Positions 1 to 8,814 are shown, counted from the stretch's first letter. The stretch is 47,789 nucleotides of DNA from Sebaldella sp. S0638 (GCF_024158605.1 NZ_JAMZGM010000026.1:1-47789); one strand, 5' to 3'. Made by a program: numbers and translations. The notes: generated from the letters alone by a model not told the origin.

Positions 1-55
1 ATTTCGGACACCTGCCTTCTCTCAATTAGTTTACACAATCAAGATTTTTGTGTCC
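1..55. mobile_element. Possible insertion-sequence end at the left edge
   Basis: The reading frame of the adjacent autotransporter leaves family-like sequence at about position 57 and stops at 39-41. The DNA from about 1 to 55 does not look like passenger sequence. It contains GGACA at 7-11 and TGTCC at 51-55 in inverted orientation, plus a TTTACACAATCAAGATTTTT stretch of the kind seen at insertion-sequence termini. No transposase is inside the window, so the element family and exact end are inferred, and a simple frameshift remains possible. Confidence 0.4.
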
Positions 56-3000
56 ACTTTTTCATACTAACACCAAATACTGTATTTCTTTCTCCCTTTA
101 TATTTACTGTGTTTGTTCCTGTTGCATTCATGTTACTTCCTGAATCAAGATATACCCCTACTGAATTATTTTTATTCATATTCAGGGTCATATTAGATAT
201 ATTCAGATCACTGTTTTTTGCATAAAGTCCTGTTCCTGATTCTCCAACACTTATTGTACCTCCGCCGCTTACAGTGGCATTATCTGCATAGACTCCTGTA
301 CTTCCATTAGAAAGTGACATATCTACAGTACCGTTTGATAAGTTTAGAGTTCCTGTACTTCTCACTGCTCCGGTTTTATTGTTATTTACATAAATACCTG
401 TTGCTTTTTCAGAAGTGTTCGCAGTTATGATTCCGTTATTTGTTACATCTACTAGTCCATTTCCATAACCTGCATCAGGCTCAGCAGGATTCTGATAAGA
501 AACTGCATATATTCCCACTCCGCTGTCAGCTATATTTATATTCCCGTTATTAGTAATAACAGAACTGTTTTCACCGAACAAGCCTGCGGAATTCTTTCCT
601 GTTACACTTACATTTGAAACATTATTAATTATTCCGTTATTCGTATATATCCCTACTGACTTATCGCCGGAAAGATTTATAGTTCCGTTATTCTCCATTA
701 CTACATAAGTATTTCCGCCCGGAGTCCCTCTGTAAGTATCTTTTCCTCCTAATGCTATCTGATTGTCCTGTGTTCCTGTTATGACAATACCTGATTCTAC
801 TGTAATTCCTGTAGCTGCTTTATCAGTATTAGCATAAAAATCATCAGGATCATCAAGATTAATTGTTCCAGTACCGTCTAACACCAAAGTACCCTTATTT
901 AAAAGTGTGTTTCCGCCATTTCCTGATATACTTCCAAATAGTCCTGCACCAGTATCAAGATTTTCTAATTCGCTCAGTTTTAATGTTCCGTAATTATTAA
1001 GAACGAATAATCTCGCATCATCAAGTACATTTACATTTAAGTTGTTAAGACCTGCAAAATTTGCATTCAGATAATTGTACAGTGTATCCTGCTGCATTTT
1101 TGACGAATCACCGTCATAGACAAAACCTATACTTCCGCCTGACAGATTAAGAGTCTGGTTTGCTCCTGAAAAGTTTACTTTTATTCCGGCAGTTCCAAGT
1201 GCATATGCGAAAACAGAATTATTTTTAACATTGTATGTATTACTTCCGTTTAAATTAATACTTCCTCCGTTAGCCATGATAAGAGTTCCCTTATTGCTGA
1301 CCTCAAATGTTGCATCACCTGTAATATTTATATTTCCGTCTTTATTATACAGAACTACACTGCCTTCACCAAGAGCTTTATATGTCCCTCCTTCAAGAAA
1401 ATTAATCTCAGATTCTCTATTATATATAGCAGCAGAATTATCACCATGTGTGATTACCGAAATGGATTTTGCTGCTCCGTCTATTGTATTATCAAGTTTC
1501 GATCCCAGAGTATAAAGAACTTTACTAAATGTTTTATTTATTGAGTCATTGTATAGTCCGTGTGAATACTCCCCGTATGTTTCTATATTTCCTGTAAGAT
1601 GGGCTATACCTCCGTAATTATACAAAGCTAGTGTATTATTTACCGGCTTATTTGCTGTTCCGACATTTATATCCGGTTTTATATATAAAATAGGGACAGA
1701 AGCATAAGTACCATTACTCATATTACCTTTATTATAAAAAACTACATTGTTTGAACCTGAATCCGCATCAATGGAAGAAACTACAGAATTATCCATGTAA
1801 GTTTCAAGTAATGTTGATGTTGAACTAAACGTCTTGCTTGTCATATTATATGAATTGTTGCTGTCATTTAGAAACAAAACACTGTTTTTGGCATAATCTC
1901 CAAATTTTATATCATAATCCCTGAAAATTGCTGTTGATGTTCCGGCAGATCCGTTAGGTCTCGTATATATATAAAGACCAATGGAATTTTCGACATAATT
2001 TGGATCATTATTACTTATATTTCCCGTGTAACTGTTTTTTTCTGTTCCGATAGTTACTTTGAATATTGAATTTTCAGCTTTCATATTAGTAGGTGTATAA
2101 TAAACCCCTATGCTGTTGTCACCATGTATATTGATAGGTTTCTCAAGCAGAATTTTCGAATTTGTCTGATCGCTCCCAGGTGTATATCCGCTTAAAGAAG
2201 AATAAACCATTTTTATACCCAAACTATTTGAACCATACATATCAATACTGCCTCTGTTATATGCAGTTAGATATTTCCCTAAATTGACACCTCCTATATG
2301 AAACCCGGTTGAACTTGGTGCCCTGAATTCCATTACTCCATCATTTCCCATAATAAGTCTTTCGCCTTTAGTACCCAGAGTAGCAGAACCCTGAAATGCA
2401 AAACCAATTTGTTCTTTATTCCTTGAATCAGCATATTCTCCTATAATTGTACCGTCATTTACCAGTAAATAATCATTTCTGTTTCCAGTCTGATTATTTT
2501 TATTCATTAACATACCCGCTACTATATAGTTACCAGATATAGTAATAGTCCCGCTGTTTCTAAGGATAGAAAACGGCACATTTGCCGCAGAATCCGGATA
2601 CGCCATAGAACCGCCGAAAGCATAATCAGCATCTGCATTAAGAGCTGACCGGTTTGAATTCAATGGGTATTGTAACATTATAGGTGCATATTGATGACTG
2701 CCCGTTGTATTATCATAGGATGTATAATTTATATTTACAGCACTGCCTATTCTTATACTAGGTGATGATGTAGAAACTACCATCATAGCTGCCATGCTGT
2801 TAATAGAATTAGAATCTGATGTTGGAATAACAGCCGGCTGATTTAGTGTAGCATCGGCTAATGCAGTAGGATCTATACTTCCCACAGCATTATCAAAACT
2901 AAAAGAGGCACTGTTTACAGAATTTGTAATATTTCTGTTAAAAGTATAGTCACCGCTTTCCAGATTATAATTCGAAAATAAACCGCCGTTCCACGTCTGT

Positions 3001-3620
3001 ACTGAAGTAAGCCCAGGATTATAAAATGTCTTATCATACATAGAAGACGAGGAAAACAAACTAGCTGCTGATACTGATACAGTGGGCTGATCAATTATTA
3101 CAACCGGCAATTCCGGTATAACAAATTCCGGTATTGTTATATTATTACTATAACTTACCTCAGGAATAGCGGTAGTATTTTTATTTATATTTACTGCCGG
3201 AGACTTTACCGATACACCATTTATATTTATATTACTATTGTCTATAACCACATTTGGCATACTTATACTTACGTCTATTGTGCCGGATGTGGAAGGAGTC
3301 GGTATTTCATTTACCTCTTTTTCTCCTTTTCTGTCTTTTACATTATAGAAACCTGAAAAGAATATCTGCCATTCCAGATATTCAGGCTTCACAATATAGT
3401 CACTCTGTAAATACAGATCTTTTAATTCTCTGTTTCTCTGATTCAATACCTTTTCCAGCAGCTTATAATTACTGCTGTTTGATATATTTTTATCAAGATT
3501 TTTTGTCATCTTGTTATACATGTTTTCATATTTATTAAATTCATTACTGCTGCCGACTGCTGTAGCACCAGCTAATGAATTTAATGCTAAAAACATCAAT
3601 AATTTTTTATTTCTAAACAT
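39..3620 (-). CDS. Autotransporter-type passenger protein, C-terminus lost
   Basis: This is a surface protein of the fusobacterial autotransporter type. Residues 1-20 form a signal peptide (MFRNKKLLMFLALNSLAGA). About residues 25-75 are a short helical segment typical of the N-terminal region of these proteins. From about 200 onward the protein is Asn/Gly/Ser/Thr-rich with recurring short strands (NNG, GVY, GTI, NKG patterns), the signature of a right-handed beta-helix passenger. At 1193 residues it ends in GVSMKKWTQKS with no C-terminal beta-barrel, which full members need for outer-membrane insertion. The break lies next to a putative insertion-sequence end, so the product is probably not displayed. 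The start has GAAGGAG ten bases upstream and a sigma70-type promoter at 3684-3712. The exact adhesin role cannot be read from the sequence. Confidence 0.8.
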   Translation of the reverse strand: MFRNKKLLMFLALNSLAGATAVGSSNEFNKYENMYNKMTKNLDKNISNSSNYKLLEKVLNQRNRELKDLYLQSDYIVKPEYLEWQIFFSGFYNVKDRKGEKEVNEIPTPSTSGTIDVSISMPNVVIDNSNININGVSVKSPAVNINKNTTAIPEVSYSNNITIPEFVIPELPVVIIDQPTVSVSAASLFSSSSMYDKTFYNPGLTSVQTWNGGLFSNYNLESGDYTFNRNITNSVNSASFSFDNAVGSIDPTALADATLNQPAVIPTSDSNSINSMAAMMVVSTSSPSIRIGSAVNINYTSYDNTTGSHQYAPIMLQYPLNSNRSALNADADYAFGGSMAYPDSAANVPFSILRNSGTITISGNYIVAGMLMNKNNQTGNRNDYLLVNDGTIIGEYADSRNKEQIGFAFQGSATLGTKGERLIMGNDGVMEFRAPSSTGFHIGGVNLGKYLTAYNRGSIDMYGSNSLGIKMVYSSLSGYTPGSDQTNSKILLEKPINIHGDNSIGVYYTPTNMKAENSIFKVTIGTEKNSYTGNISNNDPNYVENSIGLYIYTRPNGSAGTSTAIFRDYDIKFGDYAKNSVLFLNDSNNSYNMTSKTFSSTSTLLETYMDNSVVSSIDADSGSNNVVFYNKGNMSNGTYASVPILYIKPDINVGTANKPVNNTLALYNYGGIAHLTGNIETYGEYSHGLYNDSINKTFSKVLYTLGSKLDNTIDGAAKSISVITHGDNSAAIYNRESEINFLEGGTYKALGEGSVVLYNKDGNINITGDATFEVSNKGTLIMANGGSINLNGSNTYNVKNNSVFAYALGTAGIKVNFSGANQTLNLSGGSIGFVYDGDSSKMQQDTLYNYLNANFAGLNNLNVNVLDDARLFVLNNYGTLKLSELENLDTGAGLFGSISGNGGNTLLNKGTLVLDGTGTINLDDPDDFYANTDKAATGITVESGIVITGTQDNQIALGGKDTYRGTPGGNTYVVMENNGTINLSGDKSVGIYTNNGIINNVSNVSVTGKNSAGLFGENSSVITNNGNINIADSGVGIYAVSYQNPAEPDAGYGNGLVDVTNNGIITANTSEKATGIYVNNNKTGAVRSTGTLNLSNGTVDMSLSNGSTGVYADNATVSGGGTISVGESGTGLYAKNSDLNISNMTLNMNKNNSVGVYLDSGSNMNATGTNTVNIKGERNTVFGVSMKKWTQKS

Positions 3621-3683
3621 TTTTTATTACTCCTTCTTTGTTTGCAACTACAAACATTCTTTAGAAAATTTGTCTTATAACTT

Positions 3684-3712
3684 ATTTTATTCCATCTTTT
3701 CATCAAAATCAA
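3684..3712 (-). promoter_or_regulatory. Promoter of the autotransporter gene
   Basis: Reading the minus strand there is TTGATT, a 17-bp spacer, then TAAAAT, about 65 bases before the start codon. This is a good sigma70-like match and the only clear one upstream of the gene. Confidence 0.5.
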
Positions 3713-3960
3713 TCTTTTTAACAAACAGTTAATTTGCATAATTTATGTTTAGATACTTATTTTATTTTATTTATTTTATAAAAAAATCTATTAAATAAAA
3801 AAACAAATAATTATTATCACTTTATTTTCAGGCAAAAAATGAATTTAGTTTTCAGTTTTTCTTTTATAAAATTCTATTTATTTTTATTTTATATCATTCA
3901 TATTTTGTATTTTCAATTTATGATCAAACCCAAAAATAAACTTAAGTTTATAAAAAAATT
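3713..3960. other. AT-rich intergenic stretch without a gene
   Basis: The gap between the autotransporter start (3620) and the next gene end (4034) is over 400 bases. Apart from the promoter at 3684-3712 and the terminator at 3961-3993, I see only very AT-rich DNA with no open frame carrying a ribosome site. Confidence 0.5.
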
Positions 3961-3993
3961 AAAAAAACATTAGAATATTTATTCTAATGTTTT
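3961..3993 (-). terminator. Rho-independent terminator of the small lipoprotein gene
   Basis: A perfect inverted repeat with 14-bp arms (3964-3977 and 3980-3993) and a two-base loop is followed on the minus strand by a U-run. It lies 40 bases past the stop of the 43-codon gene. Confidence 0.75.
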
Positions 3994-4033
3994 ATAAACT
4001 AAACTTATTTTATTTTTTTACTGAACAAAACTT

Positions 4034-4165
4034 TTACTTCGAGTATCCGGAATCCCTTTCATTATGAATAAATTCAGGGTCTTTAAAATGCTCTGTAGGA
4101 TCTGCTGCCATACAACTTATTAATGATGTTAAAATTGCTAATATAATAAAAATTCTCATATTCAT
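4034..4165 (-). CDS. 43-residue putative lipoprotein
   Basis: This short gene encodes MNMRIFIILAILTSLISCMA followed by a charged tail ending SGYSK. The first 17 residues are a lipoprotein signal peptide and LISC at 15-18 is a lipobox, leaving a mature peptide of about 26 residues anchored by Cys18. It is well supported as a gene: GGAGGCG just before the ATG, a TTGACA-17-TAAAAT promoter at 4198-4226 and a strong terminator at 3961-3993. The function is unknown. It could be an entericidin-like or small envelope lipoprotein, but there is no recognisable motif in the mature part. Confidence 0.7.
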   Translation of the reverse strand: MNMRIFIILAILTSLISCMAADPTEHFKDPEFIHNERDSGYSK

Positions 4166-4197
4166 CGCCTCCAAACTGCATCATTGTTTATACAAGA

Positions 4198-4226
4198 ATT
4201 TTATATCAGAATCTAATAATTGTCAA
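4198..4226 (-). promoter_or_regulatory. Promoter of the 43-residue lipoprotein gene
   Basis: The minus strand has a consensus TTGACA box at 4221-4226, a 17-bp spacer and TAAAAT at 4198-4203, ending about 33 bases before the start codon. Confidence 0.65.
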
Positions 4227-4233
4227 ATAAAAT

Positions 4234-5073
4234 CTATAACAGAATAATTTCATTTTTCATTATTTTTTCTGCTTTTGCTTTAAGTTTTTCAAGATCATCT
4301 GTATTTGGAAGGGGTAATAATTTTTCCTTAAATTCTTCTTTTACTCCAAAATGTCTGTAAGCTATTATTTTATATCTTACTTCAGGATAATCCTTTAATA
4401 TCTCTGCTGTTTTCATTATTGTCTCTTCGGCGTTTATCATAGAATTAACCACGGTTCTTACTTCAAACATTTTATCTTTTTCCAATAAAAACTTCAGATT
4501 TTTCAGCACTTTATCATTGATTACACCTGTAAGTTCCTTATGCTCTTCTGAATCCCATGCTTTTATATCCAACATAAATTTATCTGTTATTTCTATAAAT
4601 TCTCTGTATTTCTCAAGGCTTATATCTATACCGCCGTTAGTATCAACAAAAGCACTCAGATTCATCTTCTTTACTTCTTTAAAAAATTCTGTTATAAAGT
4701 GTGCATTCAGCGTAGCTTCTCCTCCGCTTACAGTGACTCCCTGTATAAATATTTTTACTTTTTCCACTTCTTTTATTAAATCTGTCACAGTATACTTTTC
4801 AGTTTTCGGGCTGGAAAAAAATCTGCATGTTTTTATACATTCATCACAGTCTATACATATCTTTTTATCCCATTTTACGATTCCGTCTTCTGTTTTCAGA
4901 GCGCTAACAGGGCATACCCGCACACATTCACCACAGTTATTGCAAAAATGTATAGTTTCAGGATTATGACAATATGTGCATCTAAAATTACAACCCTGAA
5001 AAAATATTGCCATTCTGTTTCCCGGACCGTCTACATTTGAAAATTTTATTATATTATTTACTACAGCGTACAT
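4234..5073 (-). CDS. yjjW: YjjW family glycyl radical enzyme activase (radical SAM)
   Basis: This radical SAM activase installs the glycyl radical on its partner, YjjI, by reductive cleavage of S-adenosylmethionine. The N-terminus has the radical SAM cluster GCNFRCTYC (Cys-x3-Cys-x2-Cys), followed by two ferredoxin-type 4Fe-4S motifs, CNNCGECVRVC and CIDCDECIKTC, as in activases of the PflA/GRE type. VSGGEATL is the SAM-binding GGE motif. I start it at MYAVVNN (position 5073) because GAGGAG lies seven bases upstream; an ATG 15 bases earlier would put this ribosome site inside the gene. It follows yjjI after a gap that holds a terminator-like hairpin. The family is clear; the YjjW label rests mainly on the YjjI neighbour. 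Confidence 0.88.
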   Translation of the reverse strand: MYAVVNNIIKFSNVDGPGNRMAIFFQGCNFRCTYCHNPETIHFCNNCGECVRVCPVSALKTEDGIVKWDKKICIDCDECIKTCRFFSSPKTEKYTVTDLIKEVEKVKIFIQGVTVSGGEATLNAHFITEFFKEVKKMNLSAFVDTNGGIDISLEKYREFIEITDKFMLDIKAWDSEEHKELTGVINDKVLKNLKFLLEKDKMFEVRTVVNSMINAEETIMKTAEILKDYPEVRYKIIAYRHFGVKEEFKEKLLPLPNTDDLEKLKAKAEKIMKNEIILL

Positions 5074-5090
5074 ATTGTTTCTCCTCAAAA

Positions 5091-5124
5091 AATAAGACCT
5101 GGAATGTAATTTCCAAGTCTTATT
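5091..5124 (-). terminator. Attenuator-like hairpin between yjjI and yjjW
   Basis: On the minus strand an inverted repeat (5117-5124 with 5091-5098, continued by 5111-5114 with 5101-5104) is followed at once by TTTTTT and then the yjjW ribosome site. It looks like a leaky intrinsic terminator that would lower yjjW expression relative to yjjI. Confidence 0.6.
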
Positions 5125-5131
5125 ATATATT

Positions 5132-6619
5132 TTAATGTCTTAATTTTCTATCAAAGGCTTTTGCATTATCTCTTGCACCCATACCAAGAACTGTAGTATC
5201 AGCAAGAACAGCTTCTCCTTTTTCCAGCTTTGCTATTTCTGATTTTTTCACGAGATATCCAGTAACTCTTACTACGTCACTGTCCTCGCTATACACAGAA
5301 ATAAATCTCAGATCTGTGGAGTTAAAAGCTCCTCTTATTATATCCAGTATTGCCTGTGGATTTTTCTTATATGTCTCATCAAATGTAAAGATGTCACCTA
5401 TTCCGCTTGGAAAGTATTTGTGGAAAGGTGCGCTCTGTACAAGATGATTCCATATTTCAGGCTCTTCTCCCACAGGAATTCTGCATCCCGGTGAATCAGA
5501 CGTATCTGTATCTATTCCCACCTGTGCATGAAGCAGGTGATTTCCATCAGTGAAAGGACAATATTTATTTTTATGACCTTTTACTTTTTCATTTAATTTT
5601 TGTATAATCTGCATTCCCAGCTGATTTGCCTTTTCGGAATATCCGAATCTGTCTTCCTGGTTTTCAGCCTTCAAAAGATTATTTACACATTCTGCAAGAC
5701 CTACCACACCGAATAATCCTGTAAATTTATCTCTTTCGATCAAACCTTCCCTTGCAAGAAAATTAGATTCAAAGAATGGAGTTTCCTCTACGATAAATCT
5801 TACTCTTTCATCTATATAACCAAGCATAGTATCAGCAAGATCAGGAAGCACTTCATCCATAAACTGTTCTACACTGTCAGCTTTTTCAGATAATTCACCA
5901 AGCTTTACCCTTACCAGTGTATAAGCTCCTCCTCCTACTTTCAGCCCGTTATAACAGCTTACTATTCCGTACTCTCCCTTAAAATCTTCTGAATATACTT
6001 TATGATTAGCAAAACTTGGTTTTGCAGTAACAAGTGATGTTTCCACAGAGGCAATTGCCAGTCTGTCACTTGTTTCATCACTGTATTTCAGTGTAAGATT
6101 AGGTGTAGGAAGCTGTAACTCTTCCATTACTCTTAATATAATAAATGCCGCTTTTGTTTCTTTAGGCCCTATATTTGCATGGCAGAATGAATCTGTAATT
6201 GTAGTGTCTATATGCTTCAAAAATAATTTTATAGCTCTGTATGCCTCTTCTTCATCTTTTACATACGGCTCCAGCAAATAGTCCAGATTACCTAGATATA
6301 CAGGCATTGTTGTAATTGATGGAACATGTTTGTAAAGCATTAATAAATTATGTGTTGCTTCCCAAATATCATTTGCCGGCTCTATTCCCAGAAACTTGGA
6401 ACCGTTTTTCATGAACTTCCCGTAATCAGGAACTATGTATCTAGGCCTGAAAGGTGCGTTCCCTTCGAATAAATCACATATTATTCCTTCATCTCTGTAT
6501 TTTTGTGCTTTTTCACTGATATTCAAAACATTCAGACTGTTTTCGCCTTCTTTCGCAAGATTCATTACTATCTGCTCATATGTTAGTGTCTTATTTTTAA
6601 TAATGTCTAATGCTCCCAT
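5132..6619 (-). CDS. yjjI: YjjI family glycyl radical enzyme
   Basis: This is an anaerobic glycyl radical enzyme of the short YjjI (DUF3029) type, 495 residues, close to the roughly 510 of the E. coli protein. The C-terminus carries the radical loop RVTGYL with Gly454 as the expected radical site. GIVSCYNGLKVGGGAYTL includes Cys222, my candidate for the thiyl radical cysteine. The substrate of this family is not established. It is preceded by a BMP-type lipoprotein gene (28 bases upstream) and followed by its activase yjjW, so the three genes form one unit driven from 7727-7755. The start has GAAGGTGAG seven to eight bases upstream. Confidence 0.88.
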   Translation of the reverse strand: MGALDIIKNKTLTYEQIVMNLAKEGENSLNVLNISEKAQKYRDEGIICDLFEGNAPFRPRYIVPDYGKFMKNGSKFLGIEPANDIWEATHNLLMLYKHVPSITTMPVYLGNLDYLLEPYVKDEEEAYRAIKLFLKHIDTTITDSFCHANIGPKETKAAFIILRVMEELQLPTPNLTLKYSDETSDRLAIASVETSLVTAKPSFANHKVYSEDFKGEYGIVSCYNGLKVGGGAYTLVRVKLGELSEKADSVEQFMDEVLPDLADTMLGYIDERVRFIVEETPFFESNFLAREGLIERDKFTGLFGVVGLAECVNNLLKAENQEDRFGYSEKANQLGMQIIQKLNEKVKGHKNKYCPFTDGNHLLHAQVGIDTDTSDSPGCRIPVGEEPEIWNHLVQSAPFHKYFPSGIGDIFTFDETYKKNPQAILDIIRGAFNSTDLRFISVYSEDSDVVRVTGYLVKKSEIAKLEKGEAVLADTTVLGMGARDNAKAFDRKLRH

Positions 6620-6647
6620 ATTCTCACCTTCTCAAAACTTGATTTAG

Positions 6648-7694
6648 TTACTTTATCTGGTCTCTCGTAGGATAAACTACTATTTCGCCAGATACTATTT
6701 TTCCTTTTATATCATTTAATTTATCAATATTTTCCTGACCAATAACTTCTTTTGTAAATTCAAAATCTGTAAGCCCCAATCCGTCTTCTTTCAAACCGTA
6801 TTCATAGACTTTTCCTTCAAATTTATCTTCTGTTACTTCTTTTACTGAATTAAACACTGCTGTATCCACTTTTTTAATCATTGATGTAAGTATAGTTCCT
6901 TTTACCAGCCCGTCCTGATTAGAATCTACACCTATTGCATATATTCCTCTGTCTTTGGCAGCCTGGAATACTCCGCTTCCGCTTGCTCCTGATGCGTGAT
7001 ATATTACATCTGCTCCCTGATCTATAATGGCTCCTGCTTTTACCTTAGCTGACGCAGGATCATTAAATGCATTTGTTCCACCTATATACACAGGTAAAAA
7101 TTTTATATCAGGCTTAACATACTTTGCACCCTGTTCAAATCCTATTTCGAATTTCTGTATTACCGGAGCTTCTGCTCCTCCTACATAACCTACTACATTT
7201 GACTTAGACATCATTGCAGCTAAAGCACCTGCTAAAAAAGATCCTTCATGTTCTTTGAATGTAAGTGATGCAACATTAGGCATTCCTTCTATTGTCTCAT
7301 CTATGATAACAAACTTTTGTTCCGGAAATTCTTTTGCTACATTTACTAAAGCATCTTTCATAGTGAATCCTGTAGCCACTATTAAAGCATAATCTCCTGA
7401 TTCTGCGTATTCTCTCAGTTTATTTTCTGCTTCTGTGTTCGGGTCTTTTGGTTCATATTCGTCATAAGTGATACCAAGTTCCGCTTTTGCCTTTTCCAAA
7501 CCTCTTTTTGTAGCGTCATTATACGAGTTATCCCCTAGTCCTCCCGTAGAATAAACCACTGCTACTTTTACATTTGCATCTTTGGCAGTTCCTTCCGCAG
7601 CTGCTGTTCCTGCAGTTTCACCATCGGTGCTTTTTGATCCGCATGATATTAAAAATAACATCATCAAAGTTAAAATGAATAGTGCCTTTTTCAT
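6648..7694 (-). CDS. BMP family (PnrA/TmpC-like) nucleoside-binding lipoprotein
   Basis: This is a substrate-binding lipoprotein of the basic membrane protein family, the periplasmic receptor of purine-nucleoside ABC importers in spirochetes and other bacteria. The signal peptide ends in the lipobox LISC with Cys18 as the lipid anchor, then a low-complexity linker and the binding domain from about residue 43 (VKVAVVYSTGGLGDNSYNDA, the family signature). GVDSNQDG and TSMIKKVDTAVF are further family motifs. It is a close paralogue of the lipoprotein at 8815-9855. No permease or ATPase genes are present here, so the transporter must be encoded elsewhere. It heads the transcription unit with yjjI and yjjW. 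Confidence 0.9.
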   Translation of the reverse strand: MKKALFILTLMMLFLISCGSKSTDGETAGTAAAEGTAKDANVKVAVVYSTGGLGDNSYNDATKRGLEKAKAELGITYDEYEPKDPNTEAENKLREYAESGDYALIVATGFTMKDALVNVAKEFPEQKFVIIDETIEGMPNVASLTFKEHEGSFLAGALAAMMSKSNVVGYVGGAEAPVIQKFEIGFEQGAKYVKPDIKFLPVYIGGTNAFNDPASAKVKAGAIIDQGADVIYHASGASGSGVFQAAKDRGIYAIGVDSNQDGLVKGTILTSMIKKVDTAVFNSVKEVTEDKFEGKVYEYGLKEDGLGLTDFEFTKEVIGQENIDKLNDIKGKIVSGEIVVYPTRDQIK

Positions 7695-7726
7695 TAATCC
7701 TCCTAAAATATCTTTTCTACAACTAA

Positions 7727-7755
7727 ATTATAACCCTCTTTCCTGCTTTTGCCAA
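7727..7755 (-). promoter_or_regulatory. Promoter of the BMP-yjjI-yjjW operon
   Basis: The minus strand has TTGGCA at 7750-7755, a 17-bp spacer and a perfect TATAAT at 7727-7732, about 33 bases before the BMP start codon, which has AGGAGG. Confidence 0.7.
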
Positions 7756-7941
7756 TTAATTTTCACAGACTTCTATATTATTTTAGAATTAATTATTTTA
7801 ATGCAATATTTTTTTATTTTAGTTTAGAAAAAATATCAGACAGCATTACAAGGCTTTATCATGACAATACTATTCCTTACAATTGTATATAACAACATTT
7901 TTTAAACATAAGTTTATAAAATAGAAATTATAAAAATATTT

Positions 7942-8745
7942 TTATTTTAAGTAATTTGAGAAGAATAACAGCTGAAATTTTATTTCTTCTCTCCAATAAT
8001 CCCAATTATGTTTTCCCGGTCTTTCAATATAAGTGTGTTTTATTCCTGCTTCAAGCATTTTTCCGTGGACTTCCCTGTTTATATCAATAAAAAAGTCTTT
8101 ATCTCCGCAGCTTATTACTATATTAAATTTTTTGTCCGTAAGCTTATCAAGGTTATTTTTTACTGCGACACTATCCCACAGCTCTTTATTATCTTCATAG
8201 TTTCCAAAAACTTTCCGTAAATTCCATTTATTATCAAAACCGCTTATTTCTACTGCTCCGCTCATGCTTCCCACATTTCCGAAAGTTTCGGGATAATGAA
8301 ACACTGCATTAAAAGCTCCGAAACCGCCCATGCTGTATCCTGTTACTGCTCTTCCGCTTCTCTTCTTCACTGTTTTATACTTTTTATCTATATATTCCGG
8401 AACCTCTTTTCCTACATATGTCCCGAATTTTAGCTCAGAATTTATCTTGCTGTCATAATACCATTTATTCAGATTTCCGTCAGGCATTACTATTATAAAG
8501 TCATATTCATCGCTAAGCTTCCCTATTTCAGTATGATAATTCATGCTGTCATAATCATTCAGCCAGCCGTGAAGAATATAAACCACTGAATATTTTTTAC
8601 TTGTTTTTCCATAAGTTTTTGGTGTAATTACTGTTGCATTAAAAGTTTTATTCATGGTACTGCTGGTTATTTTTTCCACCTGAACGTTATAAGGCAGAAG
8701 TATAAATGATAATATCAGCATTAAAAATCCCACAGTGAGCTTCAT
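7942..8745 (-). CDS. Secreted esterase D-like alpha/beta hydrolase
   Basis: This is a serine esterase of the esterase/S-formylglutathione hydrolase fold (Pfam Esterase). An N-terminal hydrophobic segment (residues 1-20) suggests export or membrane anchoring. The nucleophile elbow is GYSMGG with Ser138, the acid is probably Asp217 in CGDKDFF and the base His246 in GKHNWDYW. HGW at 59-61 forms the oxyanion region. At 267 residues it has normal length. It lies between two BMP lipoprotein genes on the same strand, 69 bases after the second one with a weak terminator between. CGGAGGAAC precedes the start. The natural ester substrate is unknown; feruloyl or acetyl esters of polysaccharides are possible. 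Confidence 0.82.
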   Translation of the reverse strand: MKLTVGFLMLILSFILLPYNVQVEKITSSTMNKTFNATVITPKTYGKTSKKYSVVYILHGWLNDYDSMNYHTEIGKLSDEYDFIIVMPDGNLNKWYYDSKINSELKFGTYVGKEVPEYIDKKYKTVKKRSGRAVTGYSMGGFGAFNAVFHYPETFGNVGSMSGAVEISGFDNKWNLRKVFGNYEDNKELWDSVAVKNNLDKLTDKKFNIVISCGDKDFFIDINREVHGKMLEAGIKHTYIERPGKHNWDYWREEIKFQLLFFSNYLK

Positions 8746-8776
8746 CTTTGTTCCTCCGTTTTTTCTGTTATAAAGA

Positions 8777-8809
8777 GAAAGTACCCTGTTAAAAAACAGA
8801 GTACTTTTC
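8777..8809 (-). terminator. Terminator-like hairpin after the second BMP gene
   Basis: Arms of about 14 bases (8777-8790 and 8795-8808) with one wobble pair enclose a four-base loop. The U-tract on the minus strand is weak, so read-through into the esterase gene is likely. Confidence 0.5.
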
Positions 8810-8814
8810 TATTA

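Noticed and set aside
4517-4969. A 150-codon plus-strand frame
   Set aside because: It mirrors the yjjW radical SAM gene, whose cysteine motifs are clear on the other strand.
5074-5088. A longer yjjW start 15 bases upstream
   Set aside because: The GAGGAG ribosome site lies inside that extension, so the internal ATG is the true start. The same reasoning applies to the AraC, dgt and MerR starts.
7695-7941. A purine-type riboswitch upstream of the BMP operon
   Set aside because: The promoter is only about 33 bases from the start codon, which leaves no room for an aptamer.
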